NCBI GenBank assembly: GCA_964433315.1
Contig: CAYSQO010000010.1
Location: forward strand, 1 to 46,335
DNA: 46,335 bases
From: Aquariibacter sp964433315
Lineage (GTDB): Bacteria; Pseudomonadota; Gammaproteobacteria; Burkholderiales; Burkholderiaceae_C
Direction: 5' to 3'
Below are positions 9,373 to 20,200 of this stretch, in pieces. The notes beneath the pieces were generated by a model that made no database searches, was not told the origin of the DNA, and was given only the letters and a program-made list of their open reading frames with translations. Every line of letters starts with the position of its first letter. Position 1 is the stretch's first letter. The position numbers and the translations under genes were made by a program.

Positions 9373-9448
9373 GCCGGCTTAGCTCAGTTGGTAGAGCAGC
9401 TGCCTTGTAAACAGCAGGTCGTCCGTTCGATTCGGACAGTCGGCACCA
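9373..9448 (+). tRNA. tRNA-Thr(TGT)
   Basis: This 76-nt tRNA has its 3' CCA encoded. The acceptor stem pairs 9373-9379 with 9438-9444 (one G-T pair). The D arm is GCTC/GAGC and the T arm contains GTTCGATTC. The anticodon loop CTTGTAA gives anticodon TGT, reading ACA/ACG threonine codons. Overall sequence is close to E. coli tRNA-Thr(TGT). The anticodon stem shows a C-A opposition at 31-39, next to the loop. Confidence 0.97.
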
Positions 9449-9461
9449 CCCTCCCCCCGCC

Positions 9462-10820
9462 TCAGGCCAGCAGGCTGCGCAGGGCGCCCAGGCCCCCGGC
9501 CAGCGCGATCAACGGCACCACGCCGACCCGTCCGCCGGCCAGCAGCGCGAAGTACAAGGCCGCGGCGGCGGCCGCCAGCGCATCGAAGCCGCCACCGGCC
9601 GGCCAGAAGACCTGCTGCGCGAAGAACAGCGCCAGGCTCGCGATCACCCCGACCACCGCGGCACTGATGCCCGCCAGCGGCGCCACGACGCCGAGCTGCC
9701 CGCGGCTGTGCTCGATGAAGGGCGCGCCGAGGAAGATGAACACGAAGGAGGGCAGGAAGGTGAAGCTGGTGGCAACCATCGCCCCCAGCAGGCCGGACAG
9801 CAGCAGGGCGTCGGGCCCCAGCAGCTCGCGCCCGGCGCCGGCAAGGAAGCCGACGAAGGCGACCACCATGATCAGCGGGCCCGGCGTGGTCTCGCCCAGG
9901 GCCAGGCCGTCCATCATCTGCAGGGCGCTGAGCCAGCCATGCTGCTCCACCGCCCCCTGCACGATGAAGGGCAGCACGGCGTAGGCGCCGCCGAAGGTCA
10001 GCAGCGCCGCCTGGGTGAAGAACAGGCCCAGCTCGACCAGCAGCCCGTCGCGCCCGCCCCACAGGGCCAGCGCCGCCAGGGCGCCGAGCCCCAGCGCGAG
10101 GCCCCAGGCCAGCACCTTCAGCGCGCCGGCCAGGCTGGCCCGGGCCTGGGGCGGCGGCGGGCTGTCGTCGTCGATCCAGGCCCGCGGGCGGTCGGCGGCG
10201 CGGCCCTCGCCGGCCGCCGCGCCGTCCTGCAGGGCCTGTGGCCGCCAGCGCACGCCGAGCGCGCCGGCCGCGGCGGCCCCGGCGACGATCAGCGCAAAGG
10301 GCAGGCCGGCGAGCTCCAGTGCGAGAAAGGCGGCGCCGGCGATGCCGACCCAGAGCGGGTCGCGCAGACTGCGCCGGCCAATCCGCAGACCCGCCGCCGC
10401 GACGATGGCCACGACCGCGGGCTTGATGCCGGCCAGCACCCCGGCCACCAGCGGCAGGCTGCCGTGCCGCAGGTAGACCCAGCTCAGCCCGGTCAGCAGC
10501 AGCAGCGAGGGCAGCACGAACAGGCCGCCCGCCAGCAGGCCGCCGAGGCGGCCGTGCATCAGCCAGCCGAGGTAGGTGGCGAGCTGCTGGGCCTCGGGGC
10601 CGGGCAGCAGCATGCAGAAGTTGAGCGCATGGAAGAAGCGCCGCTCGGAGATCCAGCGACGCCGCTCGACCAGCTCGGCATGCATCAGCGCAATCTGGCC
10701 GGCCGGTCCGCCGAAGCTGATGCAGCCCAGGCGCAGCCAGTAGGCCAGGGCCTGGCCCAGGCGCACGGGCGGCGGTGCGGCCGTCGCGGCCAGAGGATGG
10801 GGGGCATCGGTCTCGGACAT
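9462..10820 (-). CDS. chrA: Chromate transporter ChrA, long-chain type
   Basis: This 452-residue membrane protein is a two-domain (CHR-CHR) chromate ion transporter. The first half starts with the conserved LRLGCISFGGPAGQIALMH segment and contains LLPGPEAQQLATYLGW. The second half repeats the pattern with LTFGGAYAVLPFI and LGETTPGPLIMVVAFVGF. The halves are joined by a hydrophilic Asp/Pro-rich linker at about 200-225. Members efflux chromate, often using the membrane potential; the true substrate in this organism is not shown. The ATG at 10820 begins just before the first conserved segment; further upstream in-frame sequence is not transporter-like. The gene ends 14 bp from the tRNA on the opposite strand and is divergent from the CNNM gene. 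Confidence 0.93.
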   Translation of the reverse strand: MSETDAPHPLAATAAPPPVRLGQALAYWLRLGCISFGGPAGQIALMHAELVERRRWISERRFFHALNFCMLLPGPEAQQLATYLGWLMHGRLGGLLAGGLFVLPSLLLLTGLSWVYLRHGSLPLVAGVLAGIKPAVVAIVAAAGLRIGRRSLRDPLWVGIAGAAFLALELAGLPFALIVAGAAAAGALGVRWRPQALQDGAAAGEGRAADRPRAWIDDDSPPPPQARASLAGALKVLAWGLALGLGALAALALWGGRDGLLVELGLFFTQAALLTFGGAYAVLPFIVQGAVEQHGWLSALQMMDGLALGETTPGPLIMVVAFVGFLAGAGRELLGPDALLLSGLLGAMVATSFTFLPSFVFIFLGAPFIEHSRGQLGVVAPLAGISAAVVGVIASLALFFAQQVFWPAGGGFDALAAAAAALYFALLAGGRVGVVPLIALAGGLGALRSLLA

Positions 10821-10938
10821 GGTGCGCAGTGTCCCGCCACGGCGCGGGCCGACCCGCCGCGGTGCACCCCCGGCCCAGGGGCCGGGCGGCTGAGACAATG
10901 CGCGCCTCCCGGCCTCGGCAGCGACTGCGCTGCACCCC

Positions 10939-12249
10939 ATGGAAATTGCGTTACTGCTCGGCCTCATCATCCTGAATGGCCTGTTCGCGATGAGCGAGAT
11001 CGCCCTGGTGACCGCGCGCAGGGCGCGGCTGCAGAAGATGGTGGACGAGGGCGACCGGGCGGCGGCCGCGGCCCTGGAGCTGGGCGAGCACCCGACGCGC
11101 TTCCTGTCGACCATCCAGATCGGCATCACCTCGATCGGCGTGCTCAACGGCATCGTCGGCGAGGCCGCGCTGGCCGGGCCGCTGGCCGACAGCCTGGAGG
11201 CCCGCCTGGGCCTGGCCGAGGAGACCGCCGACTTCGCCGCGACGGCCACCGTGGTGTTCGCGATCACCTACTTCTCCATCGTCCTGGGCGAGCTGCTGCC
11301 CAAGCGCCTGGGCCAGATCAATCCCGAGCCCATCGCCCGCATCGTCGCCCGGCCCATGCTGATGCTGGCCACCCTGGCCAAGCCCTTCGTGCGCCTGCTG
11401 ACCGGTTCGACCGAGCTGCTGATGCGGCTGTTCGGCGTGCGCAACGAGAACAACTCGGCCGTGACCGAGGAAGACATCGAGGCCCTGCTGGCCGAGGGCT
11501 CGGACGCCGGCGTGATCGAGCAGCAGGAGCACCAGATGGTGCGCAACGTGTTTCGGCTGGACGAACGCGAGATCCTCTCCCTGATGGTGCCGCGAGCCGA
11601 CATCGTCTACCTGGACCTCGGCGCCCCGCGGGAGGAGAACCTCGCCAAGCTCGGCACGGCCGGGCACAGCCGCTACCCGGTCTGCCGCGGCGGGCTCGAC
11701 GACGTCATCGGCATCGCCAGCGCCAGCCGGCTGCTGGCGCGCAGCCTGCGCGGCGAAGCGCTGGACCTGGCAGGCGACCTGCAGCCGGCCGTCTTCGTGC
11801 CGGAGACGCAGAGCGGCATGGAGCTGCTGGAGCACTTCCGCTCGGCGGATGTGCACCTGGCCCTGGTGATCGACGAATACGGCGAGGTCCAGGGCCTGGT
11901 CACGCTGCAGGACGTGCTGGAGGCCATCACCGGCGAGTTCGCGCCGACCCCGGGCGAGGCCGCATGGGCCGTGCAGCGCGAGGACGGCTCCTGGCTGGTC
12001 GACGGCCTGATCCCGGTGCCCGAGCTCAAGGACCGCCTGCACCTGCGCGAGCTGCCCGAGGAGGACCGCGGCCGCTACAACACCCTGGCCGGGCTGCTGA
12101 TGTTCCTGCTGGGCCGCGTGCCGGCCACCGCCGACACGGTGGAGTGGGAGCACTGGCGCTTCGAGGTCGTCGACATGGACGGCAAGCGCATCGACAAGGT
12201 GCTGGCCAGCCCGCTGGCCGACGATCCGCCTAGGGACCGCGACGGCTGA
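10939..12249 (+). CDS. CNNM/CorC-type hemolysin-family membrane protein
   Basis: This 436-residue protein has the three-part architecture of the HlyC/CorC (CNNM, formerly UPF0053) family. The N-terminal DUF21/CNNM membrane domain (about 1-195) contains NGLFAMSEIALVTARRARL and IVLGELLPKRLG. A CBS-pair region (about 215-340) includes MVPRADIVYLDL and LVIDEYGEVQGLVTLQDVLEAITGE. A C-terminal CorC_HlyC domain (about 350-425) follows. Members are linked to Mg2+ or Co2+ efflux and Mg2+ homeostasis. Its 3' end overlaps the convergent dciA-like gene by 20 bp. Confidence 0.92.
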   Translation: MEIALLLGLIILNGLFAMSEIALVTARRARLQKMVDEGDRAAAAALELGEHPTRFLSTIQIGITSIGVLNGIVGEAALAGPLADSLEARLGLAEETADFAATATVVFAITYFSIVLGELLPKRLGQINPEPIARIVARPMLMLATLAKPFVRLLTGSTELLMRLFGVRNENNSAVTEEDIEALLAEGSDAGVIEQQEHQMVRNVFRLDEREILSLMVPRADIVYLDLGAPREENLAKLGTAGHSRYPVCRGGLDDVIGIASASRLLARSLRGEALDLAGDLQPAVFVPETQSGMELLEHFRSADVHLALVIDEYGEVQGLVTLQDVLEAITGEFAPTPGEAAWAVQREDGSWLVDGLIPVPELKDRLHLRELPEEDRGRYNTLAGLLMFLLGRVPATADTVEWEHWRFEVVDMDGKRIDKVLASPLADDPPRDRDG

Positions 12250-12679
12250 GGCCGCCGCCCGGCAGCGCACGGCCCCCGACCCGCACCGCCACCGCGCCGT
12301 CGCCGAGTCCGCGGGCCTTGAGCGCGGCGGCCAGCGTCGGCAGCCACTGCCGCAGCTTGGCCGCGGCCGCCGGGTTCGGCGCGATCAGGGACCAGCTGCC
12401 GTCGTCCTCCAGCGGACCGGGCTGCACCCGCTCGGCCAAGGCGGGCGGCAGCAGCGCGCGCACCACGGCCACGCGTGCCTCGGCCGCCCGCAGCCGGCCC
12501 AGCAGGCTCTGCAGCGGGCCGGAACGGGCCAGGGCCTCGGCCATCGGCAGGGCCGCCGGCACGGCCGGCCCGCCGGCCGCCGCGCGGTGCCGGGCGGCTG
12601 CCTGGGCCGCGGCACGGGGCGGCGGCACGGCGGATCGAGGCGGGCGGGCGGGCGTCTGCGGCATGGTGCGCGGGATCAT
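12230..12679 (-). CDS. DciA-like DUF721 protein
   Basis: This 149-residue protein resembles DUF721/DciA, the replicative helicase (DnaB) operator found in bacteria lacking DnaC. An Ala/Pro/Arg-rich N-terminal stretch (1-45) precedes the weakly conserved core (about 50-135). The core has the typical pattern of a short helical region (LLGRLRAAEARV) then WSLIAPNPAAAAKLRQWLPTLAAAL. The position next to and divergent from secA is common in betaproteobacteria and supports the call. The ATG at 12679 was chosen because AGGA lies 9 nt upstream; the later ATG (12664) has none. Its last 20 bases overlap the convergent CNNM gene. Confidence 0.68.
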   Translation of the reverse strand: MIPRTMPQTPARPPRSAVPPPRAAAQAAARHRAAAGGPAVPAALPMAEALARSGPLQSLLGRLRAAEARVAVVRALLPPALAERVQPGPLEDDGSWSLIAPNPAAAAKLRQWLPTLAAALKARGLGDGAVAVRVGGRALPGGGLSRRGP

Positions 12680-12694
12680 ACGGGGCCGTCCTGG

Positions 12695-12718
12695 CGCCCC
12701 CCTGCCGGCGAGGGGGCG
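12695..12718. repeat. GC palindrome between dciA-like gene and secA
   Basis: An inverted repeat pairs a C-run arm (12695-12703) with a G-run arm (12711-12718), one base unequal, around CCGGCG. It sits just upstream of the dciA-like start and just before a TAGACT -10-like hexamer (12724-12729) that could serve secA. It resembles a second palindrome inside the oxidoreductase gene near 19188-19213. Confidence 0.4.
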
Positions 12719-12840
12719 GGTGCTAGACTGCCCCGCTTTGTCCGCGCCCTGCGGGCCCCTGTCGGGCCGATGCTCTGCATCGCATGGGACGCGGCGCCCC
12801 GTCGCACCCCGCGGCGGCGGCTTCCCGACGCCTGTTCCGC

Positions 12841-15597
<2,757 letters not shown>

Positions 15598-15640
15598 TGC
15601 GGGCACGGCCCCTGCCGGGGCCGGCCGAAGCTTGCGACCT

Positions 15641-15664
15641 CCGGGGCCAGACGGCCCCGGTTTT
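15641..15664 (+). terminator. Intrinsic terminator after secA
   Basis: A perfect 8-bp stem (15641-15648 with 15653-15660, loop AGAC) is followed at once by TTTT. It lies 44 bp after the secA stop and 34 bp before argJ. Confidence 0.75.
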
Positions 15665-15697
15665 CATGGATCCCCTGCGCTTTCGACGGAGCCCGCC

Positions 15698-16942
15698 ATG
15701 CCGGTGAACCTGACCGCCCCCAACCCCTCGACCCTGCTGCCGGTGCCCGGCATCGAGATCGGCACGGCCATGGCCGGCATCCGCAAGGCGGGCCGCCGCG
15801 ACCTCAGCGTCTGGCGGCTGGCCGAGGGCAGCGCCGTCGCCGGCGTCTTCACGCAGAACCGCTTCTGCGCCGCGCCGGTGCAGCTCTGCCGCGAGCACCT
15901 GGCCACCGGCCATGGCGTGCGGGCGCTGCTGATCAACACCGGCAATGCCAACGCGGGCACCGGCGAGGACGGCCTGATCCGCGCCCGCCGCGGCTGCATC
16001 GCCCTGGCCCGCCACCTGGAGCTGGCCCCCGAGCAGGTGCTGCCCTTCTCGACCGGCGTGATCATGGAGACCCTGCCGGTCGACCGCATCGAGGCTGCGC
16101 TGCCGGCCGCGCTGGCCGACCTGAAGGTCGACCAGTGGGCCCTGGCCGCCGAGGCCATCATGACCACCGACACCCTGCCCAAGGCCGCCAGCCGCCAGAT
16201 CGGCCTGGGCGGCGTGCCGGTCACCGTCACCGGCATCGCCAAGGGCGCCGGCATGATCCGCCCCAACATGGCGACCATGCTGGGCTACATCGCGACGGAC
16301 GCGAAGATCGCGCCGCAGCTGATGCAGGAGCTGGTGCGCGAGGCGGCCGACCGCAGCTTCAACCGCATCACCATCGACGGCGACACCTCGACGAACGACA
16401 GCTTCCTGCTGATCGCCACGGGCCAGGCCGCGCACGAGCGCATCGACAGCCTGGAAAGCCCGGCCGGCCTGGCGCTGCGCGCCGCGGTGATCGCCGTGGC
16501 CGAGCAGCTGGCCCAGGCCATCGTGCGTGACGGCGAGGGGGCGACCAAGTTCATCACCCTGCGCGTCGAGGGCGGCCGGACCAAGGAGGAGTGCCGCCAG
16601 GTGGCGTATGCCATCGCGCACTCGCCCCTGGTCAAGACCGCCTTCTTCGCCAGCGACCCCAACCTCGGCCGCATCCTGGCCGCCGTCGGCTACGCCGGCA
16701 TCGCCGACCTGGACCAGAGCCTGATCGAACTGTGGCTCGACGAGGTGCACGTGGCCACCCGCGGCGGCCGCCATCCGGCCTACCAGGAGGCCGAAGGCCA
16801 GCGGGTGATGAAGCAGGCCGAGATCACGGTCAAGGTCGACCTCGGCCGCGCCCCGGCCGGCGAGAACCGGCCGCGCGCCACGGTGTGGACCTGCGACCTC
16901 TCCCACGACTACGTCACCATCAACGCCGATTACCGGAGCTGA
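15698..16942 (+). CDS. argJ: Bifunctional glutamate N-acetyltransferase/ornithine acetyltransferase ArgJ
   Basis: ArgJ transfers the acetyl group from N-acetylornithine to glutamate, closing the cyclic arginine pathway; many bacterial forms also use acetyl-CoA. The 414-residue precursor should self-cleave at the conserved KGAGMIRPNMATML motif, between Ala192 and the nucleophile Thr193, giving alpha and beta chains. Other family segments include NTGNANAGTGEDG and DGDTSTNDS. The ATG at 15698 has a GGA-type ribosome site and gives the usual N-terminus. It follows the secA terminator, so it likely has its own promoter within 15598-15697 or is read through. Confidence 0.97.
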   Translation: MPVNLTAPNPSTLLPVPGIEIGTAMAGIRKAGRRDLSVWRLAEGSAVAGVFTQNRFCAAPVQLCREHLATGHGVRALLINTGNANAGTGEDGLIRARRGCIALARHLELAPEQVLPFSTGVIMETLPVDRIEAALPAALADLKVDQWALAAEAIMTTDTLPKAASRQIGLGGVPVTVTGIAKGAGMIRPNMATMLGYIATDAKIAPQLMQELVREAADRSFNRITIDGDTSTNDSFLLIATGQAAHERIDSLESPAGLALRAAVIAVAEQLAQAIVRDGEGATKFITLRVEGGRTKEECRQVAYAIAHSPLVKTAFFASDPNLGRILAAVGYAGIADLDQSLIELWLDEVHVATRGGRHPAYQEAEGQRVMKQAEITVKVDLGRAPAGENRPRATVWTCDLSHDYVTINADYRS

Positions 16943-16956
16943 GCGGGGACAGAGGT

Positions 16957-16972
16957 CGGCCCCTGCGGGCCG
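16957..16972 (+). terminator. Hairpin after argJ
   Basis: CGGCCC/GGGCCG pair (16957-16962 with 16967-16972) around CTGC, 14 bp after the argJ stop, followed by GCATTT. It is a plausible weak terminator. Confidence 0.4.
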
Positions 16973-16983
16973 GCATTTGCCTC

Positions 16984-17120
16984 GCGAAGGCCTGGACGCG
17001 TCTCGCGCGGCCAGGCAGTCCAAGCCCGCAGGGCGAAGGCCCTTGCGTGTCCTGCACGCAAGGGCAGCCCAAGCCCGCCAGGCGAAGGCCGGGCCGCGTC
17101 CTGCGCGCCCCGGCCGTCCG
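16984..17120. repeat. Three tandem 49-bp hairpin repeats
   Basis: Three units begin at 16984, 17033 and 17082, exactly 49 bp apart, each opening with gcgaaggc; units 1 and 2 end with aagcccgc. Each unit centres on a hairpin with a 5-nt loop (17001-17005, 17050-17054, 17099-17103). Stem sequences differ between units but pairing is kept. Unit 1 has 6+4 bp around an A-G mismatch. Unit 2 has 11 perfect bp (17039-17049 with 17055-17065). Unit 3 has 7+4 bp around a C-C mismatch. The array lies between argJ and the FAD/Fe-S oxidoreductase gene. The function is unknown. Confidence 0.8.
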
Positions 17121-17205
17121 GTCCATCCCCTGACCCCAGGGTTTCCCCCGGGACTGCGCTAGCATCCCATCCCCGCGCTTCGCCCTACCCGGAGCGCCGG
17201 AGCCC

Positions 17206-20200
17206 ATGAACGCACCGCACCCGCTCCACCGCGTGCAGGCCCCGAGCCGCACCGGGACCACCGAGCCGGCGCTGATCGACGGAACCCACCCCTCGATTCG
17301 CCTGCGCGAGATCCCCTACAACTACACCTCGCTGTCCGACCGGGAGATCGTCCTGCGCCTGCTCGGCGCGGCCGCCTGGGAGCAGCTGCTGCTGCTGCGC
17401 GGCGAGCGCCAGACCGGCCGCTCGGCCCGGATGCTCTACGAGGTGCTGGGCGACATCTGGGTCGTGCAGCGCAACCCCTACCTGCAGGACGACCTGCTGG
17501 GCAGCCCGAAGCGGCGCGGCCAGCTGATCGAGGCCCTGCACCACCGGCTGGCCGAGGTCGAGAAGCGCCGTCAGCCGAAGAACCCCGAGCGGGACGCGAT
17601 GGTCAGCGCGCTGCTGGCCGCGGCCCGCGCGGCGGTGGACCGCTTCGCGACGCACTTCGAGGACAGCGCCGCGCTGCGCCGCCGCGCCCTGCGCGTGCTG
17701 GGCCGCCACACGCGGCGCGACAACCTGAAGTTCGACGCCCTCTCGCGCGTGGCCCACGTGACCGACGCGACCGACTGGCGGGTCGAGTACCCCTTCATCG
17801 TGCTGACGCCCGACAGCGAGGCCGAGATGGCGGCGCTGGTGGCCGGCTGCATCGAGCTGGGCCTGACCATCGTGCCGCGCGGCGGCGGCACCGGCTACAC
17901 CGGCGGCGCCGTGCCGCTGAGCTGGAAGAGCGCGGTGATCAACACCGAGAAGCTCGAAGCGATGAGCGAGGTCGAGTGGGTGCGCCTGCCCGGCGTCGAG
18001 GCCCCGGTGCCCACGGTGGCCACCGAAGCCGGCGTGGTCACCCAGCGCGTGGCCGACGCGGCCGAGCGGGCCGGCCATGTCTTCGCAGTCGACCCGACCA
18101 GCGCCGAGGCCAGCTGCATCGGCGGCAACATCGCCATGAACGCCGGCGGCAAGAAGGCCGTGCTCTGGGGCACCGCGCTGGACAACCTGGCGAGCTGGAA
18201 GATGGTGACGCCCGAAGCCGGCTGGCTGGAGGTGGTCCGCCTGAACCACAACCTGGGCAAGATCCATGACGTGGCGGTGGCGAGCTTCGAGCTGCGCCAC
18301 CTCGACCGCGACGGCCGGACCGTGCTGCGCACCGAGCGCCTGGACATTCCGGGCCGCGTCTTCCGCAAGGAGGGCCTGGGCAAGGACGTGACGGACAAGT
18401 TCCTGGCCGGCCTGCCGGGCATCCAGAAGGAAGGCTGCGACGGCCTGATCACCAGCGCGCGCTGGATCGTGCACCGCCTGCCGGCGCACACCCGCACGGT
18501 CTGCCTGGAGTTCTTCGGCAACGCCCGCGACGCGGTGCCCGCCATCGTCGAGATCAAGGACCTGATGGCCACCCTGGCCCAGCCCGCCGACGGCCAGCCG
18601 CCGGTGCTGCTGGCCGGCCTGGAGCATCTGGACGACCGCTACCTCAAGGCGGTGGGCTACGCCACCAAGAGCCAGCGCGGCGGCGGCAAGCTGCCGAAGA
18701 TGGTGCTGATCGGCGATCTCGTCGGCGACGACGAGGCGTCCGTGGCCCGCGCCGCGAGCGAGGTGGTGCGCATCGCCAACGCGCGCGGCGGCGAGGGCTT
18801 CACCGCCGTCAGCGCCGAGGCGCGCAAGAAGTTCTGGCTGGACCGCAAGCGCACCGCCGCCATCGCGCGCCACACCAATGCCTTCAAGGTGAACGAGGAC
18901 GTCGTCATCCCGCTGCCGCGGATGGGCGACTACACCAACGGCATCGAGCGCATCAACATCGAGCTGAGCCTGCGCAACAAGCTGGCGCTGGCCGCCCGGC
19001 TCGGCGACTTCTTCGCCGCCGGCCAGCTGCCGCTGGGCAAGACCGATGACGCGGCCGAGATCGCCAGCGCCGAACTGCTGGAGGACCGCGCCGCGCGCGC
19101 CCTGGCGCTGGTCGCCGGCGTGCAGGCGCAGTGGCAGGCCTGGCTGGACGGACTGGACCGGCCGGTGACGGCGCTGCCCGCGGCCTTCGCCCCCTCCGGC
19201 GAAAGCAGGGGCGAGGGCAGCGTCTTCGAGCAGCTGCAGGACGGGCGCCTGCGCGCCTCGTGGAAGGCGCAGCTGCTCGCGCCGCTGCAGCAGCTCTTCG
19301 CCGGCGCGGCCTTCGCGCCGGTGATCGCGGCCTGCCGCGCGATCCACCAGGAAGAGCTGCGCGGCCGCGTCTGGGTGGCCCTGCACATGCACGCCGGCGA
19401 CGGCAATGTGCACACCAACATCCCGGTCAACAGCGACAACTACGCGATGCTGCAGACCGCCCACGAGGCGGTGGCGCGCATCATGGCGCTGGCCCGCAGC
19501 CTGGGCGGCGTGATCTCGGGCGAGCACGGCATCGGCATCACCAAGCTGGAGTTCCTCAGCGACGAGGAGCTCGCGCCCTTTGCCGACTACAAGCGCCGGG
19601 TCGATCCGGAGGGCCGCTTCAACCGCGGCAAGCTGCTGCGCGGCGGTGCGCAGCAGGCGCTGCGTGCCGCGGGCGCGGACGGCACAGCGCCGGCCGAGCT
19701 GCACCCGGCCGACCTCAGCCATGCCTACACCCCCAGCTTCGGCCTGATGGGGCATGAGTCCCTGATCCTGCAGCAGAGCGACATCGGCGCCATCTCGGAC
19801 GCGGTCAAGGACTGCCTGCGCTGCGGCAAGTGCAAGCCGGTCTGCGCCACCCATGTGCCGCGCGCCAACCTGCTCTACAGCCCGCGCAACAAGATCCTGG
19901 CGACCTCGCTGCTGGTGGAGGCCTTCCTCTACGAGGAGCAGACGCGCCGCGGGGTGAGCCTCAAGCACTGGCAGGAGTTCGAGGACGTGGCCGACCACTG
20001 CACGGTCTGCCACAAGTGCGCCAGCCCCTGCCCGGTGAAGATCGACTTCGGCGACGTGTCGATGGCCATGCGCCATCTGCTGCGCAAGATGGGCAAGAAG
20101 AGCTTCCGCCCCGGCAATGCGGCGGCGATGTTCTTCCTGAACGCCCGCAATCCGGAGACGATCAAGCTGGCCCGCAGCGCGATGGTGGGCGTGGGCTTCA

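Noticed and set aside
12784..12840. N-terminal extension of SecA or a SecM-like leader
   Set aside because: The 19 extra residues are unconserved, with no arrest motif, and the following ATG matches the usual SecA N-terminus.
16984..17120. CRISPR array
   Set aside because: The conserved parts are short flanks and the variable part is a self-complementary hairpin, not a spacer. The units are contiguous and there are no cas genes.
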